Shown here in pieces: positions 1 through 9,158 of a stretch of DNA of 64,000 nt. The stretch comes from CBDFKS01 sp965248905 (GTDB lineage Bacteria > Chloroflexota > Dehalococcoidia > Lucifugimonadales > JAGWBF01): assembly GCA_965248905.1 (NCBI GenBank), contig CBDFKS010000004.1:124001-188000 (forward strand). The letters are read 5' to 3'. The first letter of the stretch is position 1, and each line of letters starts with the position of its first letter. Under the pieces are notes generated by a model. That model was not told where the DNA came from, made no database searches, and was given only the letters and a program-made list of their open reading frames with translations. The position numbers and the translations under genes were made by a program.

Positions 1-540
1 CTCCGCGATGTCTATCCAGGTGTCGGCCACGTCCGGGGCCCAGAACAATATTGTGCCAGTTTTGTGAGTCGTTAGACCCTCTTCGACAAAAAGCTCTTGG
101 AAGTGCAGATGGTCTCTGGCGTATGGGAAGGCGGCATCGACGGTGACTTGGCCGGTGAGACGGTGGTCTCGGTGCCACGAGGACCTGATGCGATATGGGT
201 CGGGACACAGAATCAGGTCTGGACGGAACCGCCTTATGGCGCGCACGATCTCTTTGCGGAACTCGGGAGTGTCCTCCAACTCGCCATCGGGATAGCGAAG
301 CAGCACCACGTCCTTGACCCCTAGAGATGACGCCGCCTCCAACTGCTCCTTCTCCCGTATGGCTGCCAGCCGCTCCGAGGTCATGTCGGGGTCATTAGAG
401 CCCTTGCCGCCGTCGGTACACAGCACGTAGTAAACCTGAGTCCCGTCCTTTACCCACTTTGCCACCGTGCCTCCACACCAACCCTCGCCATCGTCGGGGT
501 GTGGTATTACTACCAGGGCGACTTCGGGCCTTTCCACCAT
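1..540 (-). CDS. PIG-L (LmbE/MshB-like) N-acetylglucosaminyl deacetylase, 3' end outside window
   Basis: Open from an ATG at 540 to the window edge, giving 180 N-terminal residues. The family is zinc-dependent and removes N-acetyl groups from GlcNAc-type sugars. Visible signatures are the PHPDD metal and catalytic motif near residue 13 and an HRDH motif near residue 130, both typical of the family. It is divergent from the GNAT gene starting at 659, so about 120 bp hold both promoters. Substrate is unknown. A MshA-like glycosyltransferase and a MshD-like acetyltransferase lie within 3.5 kb, which raises a thiol-sugar role, but many PIG-L proteins act on other glycans. The C-terminus is not seen. 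Confidence 0.85.
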   Translation of the reverse strand, partial: MVERPEVALVVIPHPDDGEGWCGGTVAKWVKDGTQVYYVLCTDGGKGSNDPDMTSERLAAIREKEQLEAASSLGVKDVVLLRYPDGELEDTPEFRKEIVRAIRRFRPDLILCPDPYRIRSSWHRDHRLTGQVTVDAAFPYARDHLHFQELFVEEGLTTHKTGTILFWAPDVADTWIDIAE

Positions 541-658
541 GTCGATACCTCCAAGTTGCTAGGGCTTGTACACGAAATGATACTCTGCTACAATCGCCCG
601 CAGGTGTCAAGCCCCCGTTTCGGGAAGTGACCTCGCGGCCATTTCCACCACACTTTCA

Positions 659-1579
659 GTGGAGAACCCTCTTTTGCAAGTACGTAACTTCACTTGGGCT
701 GATTTTCCAGCCCTGGTTGAGTTCATCAACCTGGGAAGACATACAGCCGAAGGCGAGCCCAAGATAAGCTCGACAGCTCTGAAAGAAGAGCTATCACGAC
801 CAGGACTTACACCGGAAGAAAACTGCTTTCTGTTCAGCGAAGGTGAAGCCCTTAGGGCATACTCGGTCCTTCACCCCGAGCCGCGGATCGGCAGGACCGT
901 CCTCCAGCTTGGCATCCATCCTGACCACGCTGAGTCCAATGTGGCCAAGGAAATCGTTAGACATGGGCTGGCGCGAGCAAATAAGCTGAGGGCTCAAGTG
1001 CTTGACCTGTGCTCGTCGCCATCAGCGTTCTGGAAAGACCTGCTAGAGGCCGAAGGTTTCACCTTTGTGCGGAACTACTGTCGGATGAAGTGGCAACAGC
1101 AAGAAGTTCCGTCGGTAGATATGCCTGAGGGCTTTGTCATAGAGAGTTTTCGACCGGGGGATGAAGAGAGGCTAACCCAGGTGCAAAACGCCTCCTTCGA
1201 TGGCAGCTGGGGGTTTTGCCCTAACACCGTCGAGGAAGTCAGCTACAAAGCACACACCAGCGCACACAGCTCCGAGGGTGTCCGCTTCCTCGCTCGCGAC
1301 GGCGACACCGCCGGATACTGCTGGCCCTGCATCATAGGGGATACCAGAAACTCGGTGGGCATGATCGGGATGATTGGCATTCACCCTGCTTATCGGAGTA
1401 AGGGGCTAAGCAGGCCCATACTTTTGGCGGGAATGCAATATCTGAATAGCAAGGCGGTGAACTACATCGGTCTGGAAGTCGACGGATCGAACGCGCCCGG
1501 AGTCAAGCTCTACACATCGGTGGGGTTCGAAAAGGTGACGGAACTTCACTGGTTCGAGGCCCGATTGTCAGGCCTTTAA
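659..1579 (+). CDS. GNAT-family acetyltransferase with two GNAT domains (MshD-like)
   Basis: 306 residues from a GTG start; no strong ribosome binding site is visible and an alternative start is possible. Two tandem GNAT folds are suggested: a degenerate N-terminal one (about 1-145) and a C-terminal one (about 155-306) with the acetyl-CoA-binding segment IGIHPAYRSKGLSRP near residue 240. Length and two-domain layout match mycothiol synthase-like acetyltransferases, which acetylate an amine using acetyl-CoA. Its TAA stop overlaps the stop of the convergent DUF502 gene (TTTAA). The true acceptor cannot be told from sequence. Confidence 0.75.
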   Translation: MENPLLQVRNFTWADFPALVEFINLGRHTAEGEPKISSTALKEELSRPGLTPEENCFLFSEGEALRAYSVLHPEPRIGRTVLQLGIHPDHAESNVAKEIVRHGLARANKLRAQVLDLCSSPSAFWKDLLEAEGFTFVRNYCRMKWQQQEVPSVDMPEGFVIESFRPGDEERLTQVQNASFDGSWGFCPNTVEEVSYKAHTSAHSSEGVRFLARDGDTAGYCWPCIIGDTRNSVGMIGMIGIHPAYRSKGLSRPILLAGMQYLNSKAVNYIGLEVDGSNAPGVKLYTSVGFEKVTELHWFEARLSGL

Positions 1580-2280
1580 TCCTGTGCTGACGGACCTCCC
1601 GGCTGTACTGGAGGACCCCATGGCGGCGGATGAACGACCTCATAAAAGGGTTTAGCGTGTGTAATGATGTGGTCGGGGGCAACGACACCGGCGGACACTA
1701 TGAGCTTTATGGCATCGTCCACCGGCATGTCCGTGGGAGTGACTCGGTCCTCCGGCAAAATCACCAGAAAGCCCGAGGTAGGGAACGGCGACGTGGGCAT
1801 GTAAACGGCGAGCAGGTTGTTCCCGTCCCTATCTTTCATGGAGCCGGTCACCAGCCCAATGGACTGCAGACCGTTGCCAGGAAACTCCACTAGCACAACG
1901 CTGCTGTACCGGCCATTGCTCTTGGCACTCACGGCCGAAAACACATCGGTGGCCTGGCGAGCGGCACGGTAAACACCGCTTACCACTGGAACGCGGTTTA
2001 CGATGTTATGCCCAAACCCTATTATTCTTCTGCCCAGGACGTGTCTGGTTACCAGTCCGGCCAGATATATGACGATCAGCAGCGCCAGTATGCCCATGCC
2101 GGGTGTATATTGAGGTGAGTAGGGCTCAATGAGGTCTTTTAATAGGGGATCAAAGAAATCGAAGACAACCTTGAGGATGAGGAACGTGACCGCCACGGGC
2201 ATAATGACCAGCAGCCCAGCTATCAGAGTACCTCTGATGTGGCTGCCCGTCTTCCGTAGTGATTGGCCAAGCCCAAGCAT
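1576..2280 (-). CDS. DUF502 family membrane protein
   Basis: 234 residues. Two hydrophobic helices lie near residues 18-43 (GLLVIMPVAVTFLILKVVF) and 60-80 (GILALLIVIYLAGLV), followed by a soluble domain with the family's RVPVVSGVYRAARQ segment and a proline-rich C-terminal tail. DUF502 proteins are small inner-membrane proteins of unknown function, widespread in Chloroflexota and cyanobacteria. It is the last gene of the minus-strand run and lies 60 bp after the glycosyltransferase. No biochemical role can be assigned. Confidence 0.8.
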   Translation of the reverse strand: MLGLGQSLRKTGSHIRGTLIAGLLVIMPVAVTFLILKVVFDFFDPLLKDLIEPYSPQYTPGMGILALLIVIYLAGLVTRHVLGRRIIGFGHNIVNRVPVVSGVYRAARQATDVFSAVSAKSNGRYSSVVLVEFPGNGLQSIGLVTGSMKDRDGNNLLAVYMPTSPFPTSGFLVILPEDRVTPTDMPVDDAIKLIVSAGVVAPDHIITHAKPFYEVVHPPPWGPPVQPGGPSAQD

Positions 2281-2340
2281 ATACTAGAAACCTACAAATG
2301 ACCTGGAGAAGCTCTCCGAGTAGACCGACCGGATAGGTGA

Positions 2341-3537
2341 TCAGAGCGAGTTATAGAGCCTGTGGATCTCTTCCGCCACCGTCTCCCAACCCATTCCCTC
2401 TGCGCGCTTTCTGGCTGCCAGGCTCATACTTCTCTGTAGAGCTTTGCTGGAAAGGATCACTTCAAGAGAGTCTGCGAAAGGCTCGGGACAGCGCCATGAC
2501 AGAAGGTAGCCGGTGCGTCCATGTTGCACCACCGCGGGAAGTCCGCCGACCCTTGATGCCACTACAGGGGTCCCGCAGGCAAGGGCTTCCAGAGCCACTA
2601 ACCCAAAACTTTCGTAGTAAGAAGGCACCACACAAACATCGGCCGCACTGTAATATACGGGCAATTGTCTCTGGTCTACCGCACCCACGAACTCCATGAC
2701 CTTCTCAATACCCAGCTCTTCGGCGAGCTCTCTGAGTCGCTTAATCTCCTGATCGTGTTCCAGGTCACCACCGATGACCATCACTTTCAGAGAGTCTCCG
2801 ACTTCCATTATAGCAGTGCTGCGTAAAAGCAGTTCCAGGCCTTTTATGGGCTCGATTCTACCCACATATACGATGACTTTCTCACCATTCAGGCCAAGCC
2901 TCTTTCGGGCTTCTCCGATGTCCAGCGGCTTAAACAGCGAGAGGTCGACTCCACAGGGGACCAGCTCTATTCGGTGTTCGGGTGCATCATACAGACGCAC
3001 CATGGCTTCCTTCTCGTGGGAGGAGGAGGCGGTGACCATAGTTGCCGAGGCCATCAGTTTTCGTTCTGCCATCGACCTAACAGCAGACTCCTTCTCCCCG
3101 GCTCTCGCCTGCATCTTGATCTCTGATAGTGTATGCAAGGTGACCACGTGAGGCACACCCCACGTCTCAGAGACTTTCATACCCGCACATCCGGAAAGCC
3201 AATAGTGGGAGTGGACCAGATCGTAGTTAACTTCTTCTTCATCGCTGAAACGGCAGAGCTCTTCGCAGAAGCCGGGAAGATGTGAATAAAGGCTGTCTAA
3301 CTGAGTATCGGCGGGCCCTCCTTCCAGGTGGACCAACCGCACGTGGCGACCCAACTCTACGACATCTTCCTCTTGGTTGCAGTGTTTCCGGGTGAATATG
3401 TCAACCTTCAGACCCATATTCCCCAGGTGTTTCGACAGCTCTCTTACGTATACATTCATTCCACCTGCCTTACCCTCACCCAGGAGGGCCAGTGGGCAGG
3501 TATGAAAGCTAATAATCGCAACCCTATCTACCGTCAA
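2341..3537 (-). CDS. GT4 family glycosyltransferase, MshA-like
   Basis: 398 residues with a two-Rossmann GT-B layout. The N-terminal motif SFHTCPLALLGEGKAGGMNV matches the acceptor-binding start of MshA-type and sucrose-phosphate-synthase-like GT4 enzymes. The C-terminal domain carries GRIEPIKG near residue 223 and the EX7E donor motif ESFGLVALEALACG near residue 318. GT4 enzymes transfer sugar from a nucleotide sugar with retention of configuration. Its ATG overlaps the stop of the upstream acyltransferase by 4 nt, implying coupled translation. It may be a MshA-type GlcNAc-inositol-phosphate synthase, but GT4 specificity is hard to call. Confidence 0.8.
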   Translation of the reverse strand: MTVDRVAIISFHTCPLALLGEGKAGGMNVYVRELSKHLGNMGLKVDIFTRKHCNQEEDVVELGRHVRLVHLEGGPADTQLDSLYSHLPGFCEELCRFSDEEEVNYDLVHSHYWLSGCAGMKVSETWGVPHVVTLHTLSEIKMQARAGEKESAVRSMAERKLMASATMVTASSSHEKEAMVRLYDAPEHRIELVPCGVDLSLFKPLDIGEARKRLGLNGEKVIVYVGRIEPIKGLELLLRSTAIMEVGDSLKVMVIGGDLEHDQEIKRLRELAEELGIEKVMEFVGAVDQRQLPVYYSAADVCVVPSYYESFGLVALEALACGTPVVASRVGGLPAVVQHGRTGYLLSWRCPEPFADSLEVILSSKALQRSMSLAARKRAEGMGWETVAEEIHRLYNSL

Positions 3538-4517
3538 TTACGTCTCACCACCATCTGATAAATAATCCTATCCTTGCCACCAAGGTCATATTTATAGGAC
3601 TCGGAACCCCGTAGAAAGTCGAAATACGTTTTCCCTTCTGCGATGGCATCTTTTACACAAAATGCCTTGAGCGCCAGTCCCACGCTGAAATACCCGTAGT
3701 CCGGGTTGAAGCCGCTATTATACAGATGCCTGGCTGAACCGTAGTCGAAGCACATTGCCGCGGAAACTCGCTCTCCGTTTAGCTCCATGAAGAACAGCTT
3801 GAAGACCCCAATGCTGGCCATCTCCAGGGCAATGTTGCGAAAGAATTGCTCTCTGGGCTGAGTGAGAAACCGGTGCTTGGCCTCCTTGCTGTTTCTCATC
3901 AGGGAGAAGAAGTCTGGCAGGTTTCTTTCGATCTCATCGGGGTCTGAAAGTTTGTACCACCTAACTTCTTCGCCCGAAGACTCTAGGCGCCGTAGCTTTC
4001 GTCGAAGCTCATGCCGATCCTTCTTAGAGAGACTCTGCAAGTAAGCGTCCCAACTATCGGGAAGGTTTAGCCGAGGGGACACGTCTTCCTTTTCCACCTC
4101 TACCGAATATCCGTGCTGCCTCGCCAGGTCAGGCAGGTGGGTCAAGGTAGGGGAATCCTCGAGCACAGAGGAGAGCCGAATGGTCTCCCACTCCTCCCCG
4201 TCCAGGTAGTCCAACAGGCTGGGATAGAAGTGGGACTCAGAACCCCGCCTTACAAGAAAGTCATTATAGTCAAATAGGTCCTGGCCGCCCACGAAAGACA
4301 AGGTATCTCTGTCGCGTGTCAGAGGCGCTATCCCTTCCACACTATTTCCATTCTGAAGGCAAAGCAGCAATATTTCAGAGCCATCACCAAACTGATCCCA
4401 CCACGTCCGTTGCCAACGAGAAGTGAGAAACAGGGTATCGACCGAGCTGTCCGAAAGGAGACTTTCCCACTGTTCTTCGGTGCCTTGATAGGACTCCAGA
4501 CGCGTGAACTGGCTCAA
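3534..4517 (-). CDS. CelD/BcsL-type GNAT (FemAB-like) acyltransferase
   Basis: 327 residues. The C-terminal half (about 160-320) has the acetyltransferase_6 pattern: a basic LSKKDRHELRRKLRRL segment, then VFKLFFMELNGERVSAAMCF and DFLRGSESYKYDLG near the end. This is typical of CelD/BcsL or FemAB-like proteins that acylate or aminoacylate a polysaccharide or envelope precursor. It overlaps folE upstream and the GT4 gene downstream by 4 nt each, so it may act with the glycosyltransferase on a cell-envelope glycan. No signal peptide is seen, so it is likely cytoplasmic. Confidence 0.7.
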   Translation of the reverse strand: MSQFTRLESYQGTEEQWESLLSDSSVDTLFLTSRWQRTWWDQFGDGSEILLLCLQNGNSVEGIAPLTRDRDTLSFVGGQDLFDYNDFLVRRGSESHFYPSLLDYLDGEEWETIRLSSVLEDSPTLTHLPDLARQHGYSVEVEKEDVSPRLNLPDSWDAYLQSLSKKDRHELRRKLRRLESSGEEVRWYKLSDPDEIERNLPDFFSLMRNSKEAKHRFLTQPREQFFRNIALEMASIGVFKLFFMELNGERVSAAMCFDYGSARHLYNSGFNPDYGYFSVGLALKAFCVKDAIAEGKTYFDFLRGSESYKYDLGGKDRIIYQMVVRRN

Positions 4518-5092
4518 TTGAGCCTCCTCTGGAGTAAGGCCAGGAATTCAGCCTTGCTAAGACCTCCGTTACTGAACCGGCCACGGGTAGCGGTAGTCAC
4601 GATATGGCTATCCTCTTTCTTGACTCCCCTCATGGACATGCACAGGTGCGCAGCCTCAATTACCACCGCCGAACCGTCTGGCTTCAATACGTCGTGGATG
4701 GCGTCGACCAACTGGCTGGTCATCCGCTCTTGGAGTTGAGGCCGACGTGCCACGACCTCCAGGGCCCGGGCCAGCTTGCTCGCACCGGCTATCCGACCTT
4801 GGGGTATATAACCCATGTGGGCTTGGCCGGAAAAGGGAAGAAGGTGGTGTTCGCACATAGAGTAAAAGGGCACATTCCGAAGGATCACCATCTCCTCTTG
4901 ATATTGTTCCTCTTCAAAGATGGTGTCGAGGGCAGACCGGGGATCAATTCCGATGCCTGAGAAGAGCTCGGCGTACATACTGGCCACCCGTCTAGGTGTG
5001 TCTTTCAAGCCTTCCCTCGATGAATCTTCTCCTATAGCTTCAAGGATGGCGGAGACGGCTGACCGTATCCGCTCCTCATCAAGCATTCCCAT
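4514..5092 (-). CDS. folE: GTP cyclohydrolase I
   Basis: 192 residues, the usual bacterial FolE length. It converts GTP to 7,8-dihydroneopterin triphosphate, the first step of folate and pterin synthesis. The zinc-binding and active-site motifs are present: FYSMCEHHLLPFSGQAH near residue 80 and HLCMSMRGVKK near residue 150, with GRIAGASKLAR between them. The C-terminal TRGRFS segment is also typical. Its start overlaps the end of thrC and its stop overlaps the acyltransferase start. The neighbourhood also holds glyA and thyX, other folate-linked genes, though not in one operon. Confidence 0.95.
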   Translation of the reverse strand: MGMLDEERIRSAVSAILEAIGEDSSREGLKDTPRRVASMYAELFSGIGIDPRSALDTIFEEEQYQEEMVILRNVPFYSMCEHHLLPFSGQAHMGYIPQGRIAGASKLARALEVVARRPQLQERMTSQLVDAIHDVLKPDGSAVVIEAAHLCMSMRGVKKEDSHIVTTATRGRFSNGGLSKAEFLALLQRRLN

Positions 5093-6161
5093 TGCCCTTT
5101 TGCAATACAGGCATCATCAATGCCGCTTCTATCTCCTCTATGTCAGCCTTTACCTCAACGATCTGTGACTGGGTGGAGCGGGATGCTAGCTCTGGGTCCT
5201 TGAGACCTGTCCCCGTTATTATACACACAACCCGGCGGTTTGCTAGACCTAACCCACCTCGTTGAAGCTTTAGCAAGCCCGCTAAGGAGGAAGCGGAGGC
5301 GGGTTCACAGAATATACCTTCATGGGATGCCAGCAGCCGATATGCCGCAAGTATCTCCTCATCGCTGACCATATCGATAACCCCTCGCGACTCCTCCTTG
5401 GCCGTTAGGGCGCCGTTCCAACTGGCAGGATTACCTATACGGATGGCCGATGCGATGCTGCTGGGATTCTCGATAGGGTGACCCCGCACAATGGGAGCGG
5501 CACCCTCTGCCTGAAATCCCATCATACTAGGGGTCTTGGTGGACAAGCCCTGGGCTTTGTACTCCTTAAACCCTTTCCAGTAAGCGGTTATGTTGCCAGC
5601 ATTGCCCACGGGAATAAACACATAATCCGGGGCATCCCCCAGAACATCTATGATCTCGAAAGCCGCTGTTTTCTGTCCTTCCAATCTGTAGGGGTTGACC
5701 GAGTTGACCAAAGTCACGGCATGTTTGTCGGTGAAGTCGCGCACAAGCGATAAGGCCTGGTCGAATGAGCCGTCCACGGCTAGGATCTTTGCACTATAGG
5801 CTATGGCTTGCGCTAACTTTCCTGCGGCCACATCTCCTTTGGGCACAACAACGATGGTAGTAATGTTACAGCGGCCTCCGTAGGCCGCTGCAGATGCGCT
5901 GGTATTACCGGTGGAAGCACACATTATGGCTTCGCTTCCACTCTCTAAGGCTTTGGCAACGGCCACCACCATCCCTCTATCCTTGAAGGAGCCGGTGGGG
6001 TTACATCCCTCCAGCTTGAAGTATAGCTCCTCACAGCCCAGATCTTTGCCCAACCTGCCGGCCTTGACCAGCGGCGTCTCGCCCTCACCCAAACTTATCA
6101 TAGGGGTAGAGCTATTAATGGGAAGATACTGTCCGTACTTACTTAATACACCCACACCCAT
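5079..6161 (-). CDS. thrC: threonine synthase
   Basis: 360 residues. This PLP-dependent fold-type II enzyme converts O-phosphohomoserine to threonine and phosphate. The PLP lysine lies in NPTGSFKDRGM near residue 62, and the glycine-rich phosphate loop is PVGNAGN near residue 185. Length and the short N-terminus match the class I/II enzymes of Chloroflexota and Firmicutes. It follows hom by 27 bp, giving a hom-thrC threonine operon, and overlaps folE by 14 nt. Confidence 0.93.
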   Translation of the reverse strand: MGVGVLSKYGQYLPINSSTPMISLGEGETPLVKAGRLGKDLGCEELYFKLEGCNPTGSFKDRGMVVAVAKALESGSEAIMCASTGNTSASAAAYGGRCNITTIVVVPKGDVAAGKLAQAIAYSAKILAVDGSFDQALSLVRDFTDKHAVTLVNSVNPYRLEGQKTAAFEIIDVLGDAPDYVFIPVGNAGNITAYWKGFKEYKAQGLSTKTPSMMGFQAEGAAPIVRGHPIENPSSIASAIRIGNPASWNGALTAKEESRGVIDMVSDEEILAAYRLLASHEGIFCEPASASSLAGLLKLQRGGLGLANRRVVCIITGTGLKDPELASRSTQSQIVEVKADIEEIEAALMMPVLQKGNGNA

Positions 6162-6188
6162 AACTTCTACTCGAATCTTCTTCCGCTG

Positions 6189-7499
6189 TCAACCAGAACC
6201 CGAATCTTCTACTCGCACCAGGTTACCGACCTGTCGAACCACTTCAAGACGTTCCATGCGTTGGATGGCTTCCTGCATGCGGGCTTCCAGTGCCAGATGA
6301 GTGGTCACCACCAGCTCCGCCATCTGGTCGCCTAGATCGGTGTCTTTCTGTATTACGGAGGCGATGCTTATCCTTAAGTCTCCCAATACACTGGCTATTT
6401 GAGCCAGGACTCCCGGCCTATCCACCACGTTTAACCGCAAATAATACTGGCTCATCAAGCTAGACATAGGAGCGATGACTAATGACTCACTGAGCTCGGT
6501 CGCCGGCACCGGCTCACTTCCTGAGCCGAGCTTTCTAGCGATATCTATAACATCTCCAATGAGTGCACTGGTGGTGGGTTCTTGGCCCGCACCCTGTCCG
6601 TGAAACAGGACTCTACCTATCAGGTCCCCTTCCACCTCAATGGCGTTGAAAACTCCATCCACCTTCGCCAGTATATGCTCCTTGGGTACGAAGGCTGGGC
6701 ATACCCTCAGCGATAGTGCATCGTCTTTTCTCCGCGCTATAGCGAGCAGCTTGATGGCATAACCCAGTTCTTGGGCATACTTAAAGTCCTGGGACTGGAG
6801 GCGAGATATGCCCTCTCGGTACACATCATCGGCATGGACCCGAGTGTGGAATGCAAGGGTCGCTAGAATCGCGAGCTTGTAAGCGGCGTCAATTCCTTCC
6901 ACGTCGTTGGTGGGATCAGCCTCGGCATAACCCCGCCGTTGAGCCTCCGCCAGCGCTTCGCCGAAATCTATTCTGTCGCCGGCCATGCGAGTAAGAATAT
7001 AGTTGGTGGTGCCGTTAATGATAGCGTGGATCGAGTGGATGTCGTTGGCCAGCAAATCCTTCATTAAAGGGCCGACGATGGGAATGCCGCCGCCGACGCT
7101 GGCCTCGAAAAGGAGGTTGACTCTTTTCTCCGCAGCCAGAGCTATCAACTCAGGCCCGTGCTTCGCCATGACCTCCTTGTTGGCGGTCACCACGTGCTTT
7201 CCCTTAGACAAAGCTTCCTGGAGATGCTGGCTGGCTGGGTTCTCTCCCCCTATTACCTCCACCAGTATCTGTATCTGAGGGTGGTCAAGGATATCCCCAG
7301 GGTTAGCGGTGAGAAGGTCCGAGGGTATTGTGATGGAGCGTTGCTTGGCCGGGTCTCTAACTAGTATCTTCTTTAATCTGACTGGGCAATTTACTCTTCT
7401 AGAGACGGCCTCAGATGAATTTAGCAAAACACCGGCGACTCCACTGCCCACTACCCCGAGGCCCATCAGGCCGACACCAATTTCACCAGGCAAGCCCAC
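6189..7499 (-). CDS. hom: homoserine dehydrogenase with C-terminal ACT domain
   Basis: 436 residues. It reduces aspartate semialdehyde to homoserine with NAD(P)H in the aspartate pathway. The N-terminus has the Rossmann loop GLMGLGVVGSG. The catalytic domain contains GGGIPIVGPL and the conserved INGTTNYIL segment near residue 165. Residues about 350-430 form an ACT domain (YYLRLNVVDRPGVLAQIASV), the usual site of allosteric threonine inhibition. thrC follows directly, so the pair commits aspartate semialdehyde to threonine. Confidence 0.95.
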   Translation of the reverse strand: MGLPGEIGVGLMGLGVVGSGVAGVLLNSSEAVSRRVNCPVRLKKILVRDPAKQRSITIPSDLLTANPGDILDHPQIQILVEVIGGENPASQHLQEALSKGKHVVTANKEVMAKHGPELIALAAEKRVNLLFEASVGGGIPIVGPLMKDLLANDIHSIHAIINGTTNYILTRMAGDRIDFGEALAEAQRRGYAEADPTNDVEGIDAAYKLAILATLAFHTRVHADDVYREGISRLQSQDFKYAQELGYAIKLLAIARRKDDALSLRVCPAFVPKEHILAKVDGVFNAIEVEGDLIGRVLFHGQGAGQEPTTSALIGDVIDIARKLGSGSEPVPATELSESLVIAPMSSLMSQYYLRLNVVDRPGVLAQIASVLGDLRISIASVIQKDTDLGDQMAELVVTTHLALEARMQEAIQRMERLEVVRQVGNLVRVEDSGSG

Positions 7500-7506
7500 T
7501 TTGAGC

Positions 7507-8727
7507 CTATACCCCTGGTAGCCCTGGTGGTAGCCCTTGCTCTGGTTCCTCAGTGGTTCTGGGAGAGGCCTGTTGGACCTGGTCGATCACCCATGAGTAG
7601 ATTTCGCTGTTGAACTTCACCTCCCACCACCCCTCTTCGACGCCGATCTCCTTCTCTTTGAACAGCCATTGTTCCAAAGCCTGATCTTTAAGCCTCTCGC
7701 GCATGGGTTCCGAAATCTCTTTCACTTCGGGCCCGGCAGTTACCTTGACTATGTAGTGTCCGCCTGGGGAAGAGATAGGCTGGCTAACTAGATTGTGAGT
7801 GATGGGTTCAGCCTCATCGCTGCCGAAAAGGGTCTCATCCAGGGATGTGAAAGCTCCTTTCGGCACCCATCCTACATATCCATCTGGGTTGGCATAGGTC
7901 TTATCGGCGTTGGCCTGCCTAGCCACGTCCGCGAAAATCTCGTTATCCAGGCGCTGCCGTATCACTCCGGGAGGTGGATTCCTCGACTGCTGGGTTGAGC
8001 CTCCAGGAAGGCCTTCACCCTCCGCTGGCACCAGTATCCACTGGACCTCCACCTGCTCACCCACCGTTGGTACCTTTTCACCTAATTTGGCCCTTAGCTT
8101 GGTGCGATAGATGTTCTCTTCTAGTACCTTGCGGTGGTCCTTATCAGATATGTGGCTAACGTCGAGAAACCGTCGATAATTCTCTTTGTATTCGCGCTCA
8201 AGTTGCCCCTCGACGAACTCTTCGCCCTCTCGCGTGGGAGGGAAGAACTGAGCGAGTATCGCCAGCTCAACATCCCGGTCTGTAACCTGGATGTTAAACT
8301 CCGGAGCCCGCCTACGAATCATCTCCGCTTCCGCCATATTACCCAGGATTTCGAATGGGGTTCGACCCAGATCGAAAGGCTGCCCCAAAGCGTTTGACGC
8401 TGCTTGCATCATACGCATCCGGTTTACGAGGTCTCCCCTCGTGTACACGGTATCCCCGATACGGGCCGCCTGCACCCTGGGTGGGACTACGAACTGGTCG
8501 TAGAATCCGTATCCGATTATTCCTGCCACGACAAGGACAATTGACAGACCAACTACAAGAACCATACGCTGTTTTCGGCGGGCAATGGGGTCATCGGGTC
8601 GCCGCATACGCCTGTCAACAGGCTGAGCCTTGGGCTGACGCATCCTCCTGTCGGACGGACCCGATGGGTAAGACTGTCCGTCCTGGGGGTCACGAGAGGA
8701 AGCTCGTCTGTTGCGTGGAGAAGTCAT
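7507..8727 (-). CDS. membrane-anchored SurA/PrsA-type peptidyl-prolyl isomerase
   Basis: The ATG at 8727 is preferred because AGGA precedes it at good spacing; a GTG at 8763 would add 12 residues. The protein has a basic, low-complexity cytoplasmic N-terminus with DRRMRQP/DRRMRRP repeats. A single TM segment follows (MVLVVGLSIVLVVAGIIGYG). Next is a SurA_N-like helical region with AARIGDTVYTRGDLVNRM and a parvulin-like region (VEVQWILVPAEG, then GYVGWVPKGAF and PGGHYIVKV). It probably folds or chaperones exported proteins outside the membrane. Some parvulin residues look divergent, so isomerase activity is not certain. Confidence 0.75.
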   Translation of the reverse strand: MTSPRNRRASSRDPQDGQSYPSGPSDRRMRQPKAQPVDRRMRRPDDPIARRKQRMVLVVGLSIVLVVAGIIGYGFYDQFVVPPRVQAARIGDTVYTRGDLVNRMRMMQAASNALGQPFDLGRTPFEILGNMAEAEMIRRRAPEFNIQVTDRDVELAILAQFFPPTREGEEFVEGQLEREYKENYRRFLDVSHISDKDHRKVLEENIYRTKLRAKLGEKVPTVGEQVEVQWILVPAEGEGLPGGSTQQSRNPPPGVIRQRLDNEIFADVARQANADKTYANPDGYVGWVPKGAFTSLDETLFGSDEAEPITHNLVSQPISSPGGHYIVKVTAGPEVKEISEPMRERLKDQALEQWLFKEKEIGVEEGWWEVKFNSEIYSWVIDQVQQASPRTTEEPEQGLPPGLPGV

Positions 8728-8826
8728 AATGTGTTCCTGGACATAAGTGAAATTTTCTCCCACAGAGGAAGAAGGGCATAGGACACCCTATGTATACTCC
8801 GCAGCCTCAGGATAAAGTCAGCTAAA

Positions 8827-9126
8827 CTATACCGGCATGCGGCTATGGTTTGGAGTAAAGGGCAATAAAGCCAGATGCCTGGCTCGCTTGATTGCTGTCG
8901 AAAGCTCTCGTTGATGTCCTGCACAGACGCCCGTCTTCCTACGGGCCTGTATTTTGGCCCTATCTGAGAGGTAGCGTCTGATCCTACCAATATCTTTATA
9001 ATCAATGACGTCAATACGCTCTACACAAAAGGCACAGACTTTTCGCCGGTGCATGAATCGGCCTCTGGGCCGAGGACGGCCACCCGGGCCAGGCTTAAAA
9101 TCCCTTCGTGGTTTGCTACTAGTCAT
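8827..9126 (-). CDS. rpsR: 30S ribosomal protein S18
   Basis: 99 residues. The S18 core is clear: KVCAFCVE, then IDYKDIGRIRRYLSDRAKI and the C-terminal HLALLPFTPNH. It carries CxxC followed by CAGH, so it is the zinc-binding (C+) form. The N-terminus has a basic arginine- and glycine-rich extension of about 20 residues. It follows ssb by 32 bp in the classical rpsF-ssb-rpsR operon and partners with S6 on the 30S platform. Confidence 0.95.
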   Translation of the reverse strand: MTSSKPRRDFKPGPGGRPRPRGRFMHRRKVCAFCVERIDVIDYKDIGRIRRYLSDRAKIQARRKTGVCAGHQRELSTAIKRARHLALLPFTPNHSRMPV

Positions 9127-9158
9127 TTTTGGACTATTACCTCCATAGGCTAAAAGGT

